A stretch of 64,000 bases of DNA, taken from NCBI GenBank assembly GCA_025201365.1, contig JAIXMF010000013.1, positions 674,178 to 738,177 on the forward strand, written 5' to 3'. Position 1 is the stretch's first letter, and the number at the start of each line of letters is the position of its first letter. The notes under the pieces were generated by a model. That model worked only from the letters and a program-made list of their open reading frames with translations, did not search any database and was not told where the DNA came from. Below, piece after piece: positions 35,394 to 46,371 of this stretch. This DNA comes from Syncephalis plumigaleata (Eukaryota; Zoopagomycota; Zoopagomycetes; Zoopagales; Piptocephalidaceae). Made by a program: the position numbers and the translations under genes.

Positions 35394-36687
35394 AATAATA
35401 ATAATTTATAATATTGCTTATGAATCGGGATGGTGTCAAAAATAGTAATAGATAAATGTATATATATGGTTATATGGTTATGTTGTTGTTGTTGTTATAG
35501 TCGTTATTGTTGCGGTTGTGGTTGTTGTGGTTATCGCAATTATCGTAAGCGATAATGTATAATTTGATATTGTCGTCGATTATAATGTGAGTGTGAAACG
35601 CTTATGCATTGAATGCGTTTTTTGTCTAAAGGAAAATTGAATATCAATTGAAAAACGCAACTAAAGCTAGAGAGAAATCGAGAGAAAGAGAAAGAAGGGA
35701 CACAGTTTAAAAGCAAGAATGTGCTGTAGGCAATCGCCGTCAACGGCGCTTTACGTTTGCTGTTTGAATAAAAGTGGACAAGAAAATTCGTTATTATACG
35801 CGCTCTACATAGACGACAGCGCACAATGTAGCAGACTAGCGACTGACTACAGTTTATCGTTAAGCGATGGTTAGTGAGAAAGAGAAAGAGAGAGAGAGAG
35901 AGAGAGAGCGTAAACAAGTAAGTAAGCGAAAGAGAAAGAAAAAGAGAAAGGCAATCAGATTAATTGAGAGCAAAAAGACGAAATCAGCAAGTAAAATAAC
36001 ACAGCGACAGTAGTTGGCAATGGATAAACAAGCGGAGCTGAGAGTATATGAGTGTGTCTGTCTCAATAACCGGTAGACAATTTAGTGGTTGGTGATTCTT
36101 ATTTAATTCAATAGACCATGAGGTACTGCTACTTTTCTTTTTTATGAGCAACCGCCTAGGAGACTGTCTTTCTCTCGCTTTTCTCTTCTCTCTCTTCTCT
36201 TCTGTCTATCTCTCTCTCGCTTTTTTACTACTACTGCTTTTGTATATCGGTGTTTGAGCTGTGTATAGTTTTAAACATACGGAATTAGACACGGGGTGTC
36301 AATCACAATATCGTCGGGTTTTCTGGAATGTACTACGCGTGGCATTTCCTAATTCGGATTAAGGAAACCTAGATGGCAAGTATGGACACGAGCATTGATA
36401 ATTGAATTACTCGAGCGGGAAATAGAACGCCACTATTCGCATATACCGTATGTGCACACATAAGAAAGAGAAAAACGGAATAGGAATATTGACTAAAGGA
36501 AAACAATCATACCGTATTCATAATGATTATAGCTGTCACCTTTCATCATCATCATTATCACCATCTATAATGACATACAAATTATTATGAAAAGAAATAG
36601 CTTTCATAATAGTATCCATTATAATGATGTAATTGAACTAAAACGAGAGTGGTGTGAGAGAGAGAGGGATGATTATCATGTCACGTA
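35394..36687. other. Intergenic, simple-sequence rich
   Basis: Between the divergent 5' end of 7TM-RGS B and the 3' end of SepSecS. Has TTGTTG/GGTTGTG tracts near 35480-35530, a (GA)n run at about 35885-35908 and pyrimidine tracts at 36165-36235 (CTCTCT). The frames over the purine tract encode Ser/Leu/Phe-rich low-complexity peptides. No gene was seen. Confidence 0.6.
35885..35908. repeat. (GA)n tract
   Basis: Run of GA dinucleotides within a 100-base purine-rich segment, about 490 bases upstream of the 7TM-RGS B start codon. Confidence 0.8.
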
Positions 36688-39026
36688 TTACAAGGTTTCA
36701 TCTTCGAATGTACGCCACACAATTTGCAGTCGACTGATAAATCGATCCACCTCGCCTTTCGACATACCCTGTGCTGCAGCTACTGTCATGTAGGGACAGC
36801 TGCAGACGTGTGTCGACACCTCCTTCAATGGCTCAATTGGTAATGTACTTGTTAGAGATACAGATGCTCCTGGATGATATACATCCACATGAGCACCATA
36901 GCCTATAAAGTGGTACCGTTCAATGGACTTGTTATCGATGCCTGATATAACCCTGTAACATGATTGCAGCCATTTGACCAATAGATGTATTAGCTTTCGT
37001 GCAACCACTACTACAGCTACTACAATATATACCTTGCACCGGTCACTCGATGACCGAACAGCATTGCGCCTAAACTGGTAATTGAACGCTTCTTGCCTAA
37101 TAAAGGTTCAAGTGATAGAGCTGGTGAAATGATTTCGGTATTACAACATTAGTAATCGACTAAGCGATAGAAGAAGGAGAGCGGGAATGAGATAGAAAAG
37201 CGTCATATCATATCTACTCAAGCATTGGTCATCTGCACTTACCCATAGATATATCATTGTGTGGTGTGGCTAATACGCGAGTACCAAGTTTATCGGCCAG
37301 TATTGATAGTTGTTCATGTAAATAGGTGTATACTTGCTAATGGATAATAGCATAGCATGGTATAGTATACAGCATTTGTGTATCGTTAGTAGTCTATTTC
37401 CCTAATTGTATACGTATATCACACAGTGTAGTGAGTGGTACCTTTCGATCGTCCAATAGCCTTCGATATCCATCTTCCCCGAGTGTGAGCAACGTGATGA
37501 ACACGTCTAGAATTGGCGTTATTGCTGCACGACCGGGATATGATTTTGCCACGTTAGACAAAAGCTCGGTATTTGGGCTGAAAATAATGGCACCACCCAC
37601 CTAGATGGATGAACATCAATAAATGCTCGTATGTACTATGGTGGTTAATCAGTTACCGGAACTAGAAAGTTTTTATCAGTGCTTTGAACGACAAGCAGCG
37701 ATGGCGTACTCGTAGTTTTGGTACGCATATGACGAGCAGCCTCGTTAATTGCATTCATACAACGACGTGATTGCACGCCATATGCATTATTTACCAGATG
37801 AGGTAGATCAAATTGTGCGCATAACTTAGAGATAGCGGTTAAACTGTACAAACTAGATAAATAATTGGACTATGCAGCAGTAGAAACAATAGGAACTTAC
37901 TTATCAGGAATACGTGGTGCAAAACAGCTGGTAGTCGATAGAATGCATACAATGTTCTCGGGTCCCACATCATTGATATGCTTCTCGAGTATATCAATAT
38001 CCGTACATACTTGATCACCATCAATACGATTTGCCACAATCACAGGCACTAGACCTAACTCGTAGTGATATCAATAAGTATACATTATATATATATATAT
38101 CGGTATAGTACTAGTACTTACCTGCTGCAAGAATGGCTTTAAATGCCGACTTTTGATCAATACGTGGCCATAGCACGTAACGAGCATTGGGACGTTGTTG
38201 ATGCAATGTCGTCAAACACAACGAGATAGCCATACCAGTAGCTATAGGTACCACTAAGGAGGCACGGGCTGCCAACTTGGAAACACCTATATACGTGTGT
38301 GTGTGTGTGTGTGTGCGTATAGCATAGATAGCAATAGCGATGAAGATGAAGATCGAATTGTAAAGTGTGATTAACAGAAAGCACGCGGCTTAGATAGACT
38401 TGCCTGCAATGCGCAACGCGTGCAGCATAAGGGCATTGGTGAGACGCTGTACTAGAGACGATCCCGCTGCTTTTGGTTGCACCTCCATGATATCTCCTGA
38501 ACGACCAATACCATGACTAAATCTAGTAGAATAGCATTGATAGGAGACATGATAAACATCGCGGATCAAATAAATATCATTGCATAGATACTAGACTAGT
38601 AGGTATACCCCTACGTAACATGTTATCGCGCTATCACTTACCCGTAGTGACGACGAGCGACCAGTGCACTGATAACACGACCTTCACGCTCTCCAACACC
38701 AACGCTTTCTGGTTGGTTGGTGGAAGCGTAGTAGTGGTGGTGATGGTGGTTACCAATGAGTAAGTATATGCATGAATCTACCAGTAACGCGATCTATTTT
38801 TGAATGACTTACGGTCAAAATTATTGGAATCCATGCCGGCCAACTCGGCCAATAGCCAGACGATATCGGATTCGGACCAACCGGTGGACGGTAGAGCACG
38901 CTGAGCCAGTAGAGTGCGCATACGCGCTACACGCGTGTTCCGCGCAGAAACAGCCTGCGAAACATGACCGGACGCACGCTCACCCAGTATATCACTAACT
39001 AGTTTCTGTAGTTGTGATGCCTCCAT
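36688..39026 (-). CDS. SEPSECS: O-phosphoseryl-tRNA(Sec) selenium transferase (SepSecS)
   Basis: SepSecS is the PLP enzyme that converts O-phosphoseryl-tRNA(Sec) plus selenophosphate to selenocysteinyl-tRNA(Sec), the last step of Sec synthesis in archaea and eukaryotes. Ten exons on the minus strand: 39026..38813, 38708..38642, 38522..38404, 38286..38122, 38054..37901, 37852..37657, 37600..37442, 37336..37243, 37120..37033, 36952..36688, 506 aa, all in frame; the human enzyme is 501 aa. Seen in order: [91 protein letters not shown], the Schiff-base lysine in [15 protein letters not shown] (about Lys300), [12 protein letters not shown] and the C-terminal [12 protein letters not shown]. An upstream GTG-initiated extension of 8 codons exists, but the ATG at 39026 is preferred. 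Intron 3 is GC-AG. No sign of decay. Confidence 0.96.
38287..38403 (-). other. GC-AG intron in SepSecS
   Basis: Donor GCAG|GCAAGT and acceptor TATATAG|GTGTTT join LRIAG to [12 protein letters not shown] without loss of frame. The intron holds a (GT)n tract at 38295-38314 near the acceptor. Confidence 0.85.
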
Positions 39027-42000
39027 TAGAATGACTGCTACTATGCTCACTACTAGTAATTAGCTAGACGTGACTAAAACGAACAAGATAGAGGGAGATA
39101 GAGAGAGAAAGGAAGGCAAGGCAAGGCAAGGAAAGAATAAATTGCGTATATTCACGTGAATTTACTTGATAGAATGAGTGAGTCAATGTCATCAATAGGC
39201 TATCATCCATTGCTTACTTATCGTGTAATGTCTCTATCCACATTATTCTACAATGACTATCGAACAATATGCCATCTACAGGTTTATCGATGAATATGCA
39301 TCATGGTAGATCTTCTTATCCACTAGAGTCAATGGTACATTGTAACTTGTTAGCCTGCTCATTGCCAATTAGGGTAGTGACACTAGTAGACACATACATA
39401 CATACATACATACGAATGCAGACTATACGCTAATGAATGATCCTTTTCTGATACATCACTATTTGTGGTATAGTCAAGGTATAGAACTGACATTGATGGT
39501 TATCTTAATAGCATGTTATGATTAATAAGTAGAATAATAATAAGTAAATGTCAGTTGTGGAAAAGGAGTTATCGCTCATCTATCGTGTCGTATTTATTTC
39601 GTCATCAATTACGTAGTTCTTTGTAATGTCACAACACGTTCAAACATTTGCATTGGCATGACGTTTATTGTGTTATCTGCTTATCCGCCAACTACACCTA
39701 CACGCGTATTTTCATTGGTGTCACTCGTTTATCCCAACTCTATTTATGCTAAATGCCGATCATCGGCAACCAACGGAGAAATATGCCGTGTCAACCAAGC
39801 AGTATTACTTCAGATGGTAATTGCAGTGATCATACACCATTACACAAGGAGATAGACAAATAGGTAGATAGATAGATAGAAATAGGACGAAGGGAATGGA
39901 AAAAAAGAAAGAAAGAAGGCGAGTACGCAAAGGCAACGTGATAGTAATGCACTAACGTACACATTGATACAAGACGAGGCTAGTACTACTACAACTATAC
40001 CTGTAAATATAGGTCGCCTACTTCATATACATACCACCATTAGTCCTATGATAGAGTGTAGACATACACACACACACTCACACTAGTACGTATGTACATA
40101 TGTGAATGAGTGACGTGCATTACTTTTTATTCCGCGTTTATCCGTACCTATTACGGATTCTACCGCTGTTATCATTCATAGACATGTAACATGCTAGCAA
40201 TGGACTGTCATGCTTGATGATAGGCTCTATAGTCAGTCATGCAAGTCAAGTTAGTGATGCTCAACATTGTCCCATATCATTTTCATGCCATTTCATTGGA
40301 TGACGAGTCTTCCACGTTGTGCAGATTCGTTTGTGAGGTGTGTGTGTGTGTGTGTGTGATTGTTCCATTGCCCTGTTCTATATTCATCACGCAAGAGTAA
40401 CCATTTTATACGCTCGCCTGATATTAACCCACGCAAGCATTGGTGCCACGAAACGCATGGGCCAAATCACATCCATAGTCATCAATGGTACATGAGCGTG
40501 AAGAAGAATACAGACACACAGACGCGCAGACACAGGCATGGATGCATCCATGTTCATTGGTGTCCTATATAATCTCTCCTATATATAAAATAAATAGTAA
40601 TACAACTGGGGTTCTACACTGCTCATCCCACGGTTACCACTTCTTGCTTTGTACTTGCTCGAGCGCATCTTTATTTTTTCTTTTCGTTTTCTTCTTCTTC
40701 ATTTCTCCTTTGCTGGTCTAGTGAATTATCTCTTTTTTTGTGTAGCTCAAGTTCTACTTGCTATTTGTTAGCCATAGCAATAGTATAGCAATATTATAGC
40801 AGCCATCGTTGTTTTATTTATCTCATTTCTCTCTCTCTATCTCTCTCTTTCTTTTGCTATCATATCTATAGATTGATGCATTATTAGTTTTTCTTTATTG
40901 CTTATCTATCATTTACATCTTTATTATTATTGTTAGTGCCATCATCATCATTATCATCATCATCATCACGGTTATTGTTATTGTCCCTTATTATCGGCAT
41001 TGGTAGCATCACTGTCATCATTTACGTGTCGTATGTACTTTATATGAGATATTGTATATACAACACATATCATTGTCGTATCAACCAATATTACAATAAC
41101 TACGTATAACCAAGACAGCTATATCTTTTATATATATTTACTATTATTGCTTATAGGTAAGTGTAGTGGTAGTTATCGACCGATAAACAATGTTACTTGC
41201 TTGGATCTCCGCCCAGTCCTAGTCGTCATTATCGTCATTATCATCATTGTTATTGTTGCTATTGTTATTGTTGTTGCTATAGTCAGCGTATGTATGTATA
41301 CATGTATACACGTATGTATGTATGTATGTATTACCATTATCTTCACTTTATTTGTCGTCATTGCTACTTTAAAAAGGGGCGATACGCACTTTCTATATTC
41401 TATGTCGTCGTCGTTGTCGTTGTCGTCGTGTGTATACACTTACTCACTCACTCACTCACGCACTCCATCTCTTCTGTATTCTCTCTCTCTTTTCTTCTTG
41501 CTCTTATTGTAACGTACTTGCTTTTCGTGCTTTCTTCTCCGTTGAAACACATTAGCTTATTCGTGTTCGTTATTTGAGTACCATTGGAATGGTAAGTAAA
41601 GTGTCATGCAAGATCATGATAATCCCTCTCCCTCTCTCTCTTTCTCTCTTTATATATACATGTATGATCATCACTCCGTCTTCTATTACGTTAGTGACCA
41701 GTGTCGGCCTATAAAAATACACTCGACTCGTTTTCCTATTTCCATTCATCGACACTCGAACACTTACCCGTACTTTCCCTTTCCCCTTTATGCAGCTATC
41801 CATATACGCATACGCATATACACACGCGCACGTATATAGATACACGCATATATACATACCTACACGAGTGTTGCCAAGACATTCGTTTTTAGACAATTCC
41901 CTTCGCTGTGTAATGCCAGTGGTATTAGTGGAAAGTAGAAATCGTTTCGGCTTAATAGAACGTGCACTTTATCCGTTTCTCTCTCTTTCCCGTTCCCTAT

Positions 42001-42781
42001 ATTGGGCAAGAAGCAATTAGTTCGTTTCCATTTTAATGCTCAATCATTATTTATAGGAGTTGCTCTAATGGTTGTTAGCTAGTTTGTGAGATTCACAAAT
42101 TTACTGCATTTTCATATGCTATATTCTTATCTTTTATTTACTTTATGCTTTCATTGTTATCGCGGCATTTCCCGTTTACTTTACCTATCATCTCGTTATT
42201 TACGCATTACACTAGAAGATTATTGATAGTTGCAACTTCTCCACGCTTATCTTCTTCCTCCTAGTTGGCTATCGGTTCCAACATTGGATAATCGTTCTTT
42301 TTATTGACAATTATTGCTGCGTATCTCTCTTCCTCTCTTTCTTTCGTTGCTATCAGTGGCCCCATAACCACATACCTCCTTACCATCACCATTCTTGCCA
42401 TAAGATAGCGCATACTTTTATTCATACCATTGGTTGTGCCTTCCCTTGCAGATCCTTCTTCTCCTTTTCCCTGCTCTCCAACAAATTCACGCCGCGCGTG
42501 ACGTTGGAGAACCTTCCTTTAGTGCTCGCATCCTACGCACTACGCACTACGGACTACATACCTTGACAGCATCACATCACATCCGCATCACATCATCTTT
42601 CAATTCACTTGTCTTCTTCGCTCTTTCTTCACATATCACAACTATTACACTCGTTTACGGTCATTCTAACGGTTGCTTGGTTGATTCAACTCTTCTATAG
42701 CGTTCATACTTGTGGTTCTCTGTTCATAGCCGTTGCAAGAAGTTCTGCACTCTATTTCATTCCAAGTACTACTAACACACT
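39027..42781. other. Long gene-poor interval (3.75 kb)
   Basis: Divergent space between SepSecS and the Ecl1-like gene. It is dominated by microsatellites: AAGGC/GGAAA near 39110-39135, CATA at 39392-39412, GTGTGT at 40338-40358, TTATTG/TCATCA at 40920-40980, GTATGTAT near 41310-41330, GTCGTC near 41404-41430 and CTCT tracts around 41628-41652. Open frames in it are short and low-complexity. One frame at 39658-39855 looks less biased (Tyr, Pro, Cys present), but has no family resemblance and no convincing start. Part of the right end is likely the 5' UTR and promoter of the Ecl1-like gene. Confidence 0.55.
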
Positions 42782-44095
42782 ATGGACGTCAATTGGTGTG
42801 TAGTTTGTGACCGTCATTTCGATGACATTGAGGTAGGTCAATGATCACGTGAAAGCGATAATTAGAGAGATCATTTGTAATACTAACCACAACACTTTAT
42901 TCAATAATCTTGTACAACGTTATAGTCCACACTCTATTGCAGTGAAGCGTGTCGCAATGCTGATCTACCGGTCGAGCTGGAGTCTACTACCGCCAATGAT
43001 AGTAGTATCGACAAATCCGATATTGTTACGTTGGATGATGCCTCCTTTAGTCCGATGACGATAGCCACCGCTAGCACCAACCCTTCCACTGCAGTATCAT
43101 CGAGTGTGTTGCCATTGAAAAACACTACCGGCTTCATAACAACACCCGATTTCTGTGCACATAGACGAGCACGCTCGCTGTCCAATCGTCTTCCTCTGCC
43201 GAATCTACATCATTTTGGTGTTACGCCCATGGCGGTACCAGTACGTATAACACGATCCTCCGTAGAGTTGCACTCTTCTGGCTTGCACCACACGTTGACC
43301 AATCATGCCGTCAATGTTTGCGACGATGTCGATACCGATGCCGACACGGATGATCATAGCAGTGATTTAGCATCAACACCCGTAGAATCGACATCAGCAC
43401 CCATAGCCACGGCAATGGCATCGATAGCTCATGCTAAAAGATACGGTCTTGGTCTAATTTATCGTAATAATGACTCGGGATTCGCCACTAAAGAGTCATC
43501 GCCATTCCTATCAGAAGATGATAATGATAACAACAATAACAGTAATGATGATGACGATAGCTATAACAATAATGAAGGTATTTTACAATCAGGGGAGATT
43601 CATGGCAGCAATACCAATACTCAACCGAAACAGCAGGAAAAATTGCCTAGAAACGCCACTTGTTGTAGCCGTAATGATTCGTCCACTCGTCATTGTCACT
43701 ACGTTTCACGATTCCACTCCAATCCTCGTGATGATCCTATGAATAAGAGAACGCATTCTACTACGACAGATGCATGTTGGCCTACTCCACACTATTCCAC
43801 GAATGATACATCGATGACTGGTTCGAATTTGATGTCTTTCGATAGCGCTGGCCATGCGAATCTACCAAGGAAGAACTCGTTCGATCTATCTGGTCTAGGT
43901 GTATGCGTACCACAACTGGAAGCGTGTAATGATTACGGCGATGCCAATGCCACATTTCGTATATCAGACTGGCAAACGACCACACGACAATCATTGGCGA
44001 CATCACCCACATCACCAAGAACTGCCACGCTAATTAACGTACAACGATGGCTGAAAACATCCAGTTGGCAAATGACGCGTTCTATCGCTGCCTAA
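42782..44095 (+). CDS. Ecl1-type zinc-finger protein with long low-complexity tail
   Basis: Model join(42782..42832, 42926..44095), 406 aa. The N-terminus reads MDVNWCVVCDRHFDD and, across the phase-0 intron, LYCSEACRN, giving C-x2-C...C-x3-C. This is the signature of the fungal Ecl1 'life-span regulatory factor' zinc finger, known from small yeast proteins that extend chronological lifespan and respond to nutrient limitation. The short first exon (17 codons) would be missed without splicing. The rest is Ser/Thr/Asn/Asp-rich and disordered, with acidic runs (DDNDNNNN type) and no other domain seen. The low-complexity tail is far longer than in the roughly 80-residue yeast Ecl proteins. Role in this fungus is inferred only. 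Confidence 0.8.
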
Positions 44096-44767
44096 TCTTT
44101 CTTCATTCGTATTATAGCTCAGTTTTGTTGATAACTAACCGTAATTGTGTATGTGTGTGTGTGTGCTTAACAGGTATAACATGCATTAAACTTACCGCTA
44201 GTATTTGTATGTGTGCGTATGTGTATGTGCTTGTGTGTATACGTAAATTGTGTGGCGTTCTTCTTTATTGTTCACGATTAGTTCTATCCATTGACCAATA
44301 TATATATATATACTATATGTGGTCTATTAAATAAATGGCAATACTCTACGCTTATTGTTAGTGTCTACATTTATATATAAACAAATTATTGATTGACTGA
44401 TTAGTTGTGATTAGTATGAAATAATGGTATAGCAATGACTTATTATTGTATTCATGTATGGTCAATCTAAATGCAATTAGACGATGAACACATCATTATA
44501 TCAAATATTATTTATTGATAAGAACAAAAGTTAATGATTAACAGTGTTAATCGATTGGAAAAGACCTGTAATACCATACTAATGACCAATGAATGGATGT
44601 ACTAATGTCACTATTACCCTCTATTAGTGCCATGTTAGCTATTGATATATACTATGCAAATAAAGATATAGCCAGCATATAGGATTTCCTCGGCACATTT
44701 ACAATATGCAATACAATGTCAGACAGTACCACTACAAATACAAAGTGCTAAGCGACGCAATGGGTAG

Positions 44768-45010
44768 TAGTTAGCACGAACATTATGTATGTATGCGTAC
44801 TTTCACAACACACGAGTAGAAGGTGTAGTGTTCGTTACGTATACATGTCGCAATCAGATGAACAAAAGCACTGGCTAGTAATTAACACGAGTACTGCGTA
44901 CTTGCATACATTTATAAATCATGAGTAAATCATGCAAAGCAGCGAGTGGAGACGTTGTATGCTGACAAGCAAGTGTGGTGCCTAATGCATAGCGCGAGTG
45001 TTACGTATGC
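44768..45010. repeat. Degenerate tandem repeat, period about 107 nt
   Basis: Three related cores, starting near 44768, 44876 and 44982, each hold TA(G/A)...CACGA(G/A)...TACGTA(T/C) followed by GCGTAC or GCATAC. Spacing is about 106-108 nt. The copies are strongly diverged. Confidence 0.45.
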
Positions 45011-45921
45011 GTACGTGTCCCCACATACTACAAGCAATGATCAGCAAGTCAACACGAATAAGGTGGTACAACGTGGCGAGCAAACGTCGTGAATAAAGAG
45101 CACAGCATGAAATAATAGAAATACACGAGTGAGGGCAAGGGAGTGTCGCAAGCAAGTAGACAAGGGAGCGAGAAAGAGAGAACTGAATAGAGGATAGACC
45201 AGTATGAAAGACCCAGTGGGGTATATGCCACGTTGATCGACAACGAATAAAGAACCAATTACTACACAGCGTGAAGAGCAAAGTGTGCTTATGACAGAGT
45301 ATACAGATTGGAGTGAGGCTGCCGACGAGTAGCGATACAAAATACGAGTACGCGACATACAATCAACATACTCGACAAGTAGTCATTGGCAAAGCGGCAG
45401 ACTAGACGGGAATAAGACGACCGACCAAGAACAACACAAAGACAAGTAGTATACGCTTGCAGCTAAGCGTAGCCTGTAGATGACTGTAAACGAAGGTGGA
45501 GTAAGAGGAAAAGCATGAGTTGTAGTGGTGTATGTGTGGTCAGAAGACGAATAAAAGAATAAAAAGCAATTGACGAGAGAGCGTGTGTGTTAACAAGCAT
45601 TGCTATCATCTATGAGTGTTACGGTAATAGTTACGTGATTATTGAACGAGTGAATAAACAAACGAACGAAGGGGAGATGAGATAGTGAGGAAAGTGAAAG
45701 GAATAAAAGGTAACAACCTTACTAATGGAAACATTAACAAATGATAAGAGAAATCATAAAGAATGGCATTAGTAAAGTTATTAGCATTGCATTATGAAAT
45801 TCTATACATTTATTGTGTGATAAAAGTGTTTATTGATTATTGTGAATAAAGATAACAAAATTCAATGTTAATCAATAGAGATGTTAATAGAATTCATTCT
45901 TAGGCAGCTGGATAACCAATG

Positions 45922-46335
45922 CTATGTTTGATAGAAGGATTGAAGAGAAGATTGTACAATTGCCGTACGGTGTTTAGCGTATATGATGTCTTTAAGTATG
46001 GATTGCCATATATAAAAGATGGTTGTATGATCAGTTGGCTTGTCGCCATATATACTCGCCATTCGTGTACGGTGGATTGCCCAGAGTGCGCTCACGACTA
46101 CAATATGGTTAGTGATACTTGCTTTGAGTGGCTGTGGATTATATCGTAGAGTGACGACAGCTTTCCAGTTGAAATCGGGAGATGGGATGAATGATAGGAA
46201 GGTGGCTATACTGCTCCAAAATTCCTTAACAGTCGGGAATATGTATACACCTGCATCCAATGAGTAACACGTACTTAGACAGTTAGCTTGACCGCATAGT
46301 ACAAATAAAGACATGTTTATTACAGCGTGAAACAT
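45922..46335 (-). mobile_element. Possible LINE-type reverse transcriptase C-terminal remnant
   Basis: An open frame of 137 codons carries CGQANCLSTC followed by FPTVKEFWSSI and, further on, ITNHIVVVSALWAIHRTR and HTTIFYIWQSIL. This order (Cys pairs, then an aromatic W segment, then a helical stretch with ALWAIHR) recalls the zinc-binding region after the reverse transcriptase of non-LTR elements. No polymerase, endonuclease, poly(A) tail or target-site duplication was found. It could also be a spurious frame antisense to the ABTB1 5' UTR. Confidence 0.3.
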
Positions 46336-46371
46336 GCCTACGCCTCTTTCTTGAACTCAATACTTGTAACC

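Larger units (their letters stand above)
44096..46371. other. Intergenic (2.3 kb)
   Basis: Has GTGTGT/TATATA microsatellites near 44152-44163 and 44299-44314, AATAAA near 44329 for the Ecl1-like gene, a set of degenerate 107-base-spaced repeats at 44768-45010 and a purine-rich stretch to about 45700. A possible retroelement fragment lies at 45922-46335 on the minus strand. Confidence 0.55.

Noticed and set aside
35540-36066. Ser/Leu/Phe-rich frames on the minus strand upstream of 7TM-RGS B
   Set aside because: They derive from a purine-rich (GA)n tract and lack any non-repetitive core.
39658-39855. 65-codon frame in the long gene-poor interval
   Set aside because: Composition is acceptable, but no partner exon, conserved motif or neighbouring signal was found.
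41147-41577. Overlapping frames of 120-126 codons over GTC/TAT repeats on both strands
   Set aside because: They are low-complexity translations of microsatellites.
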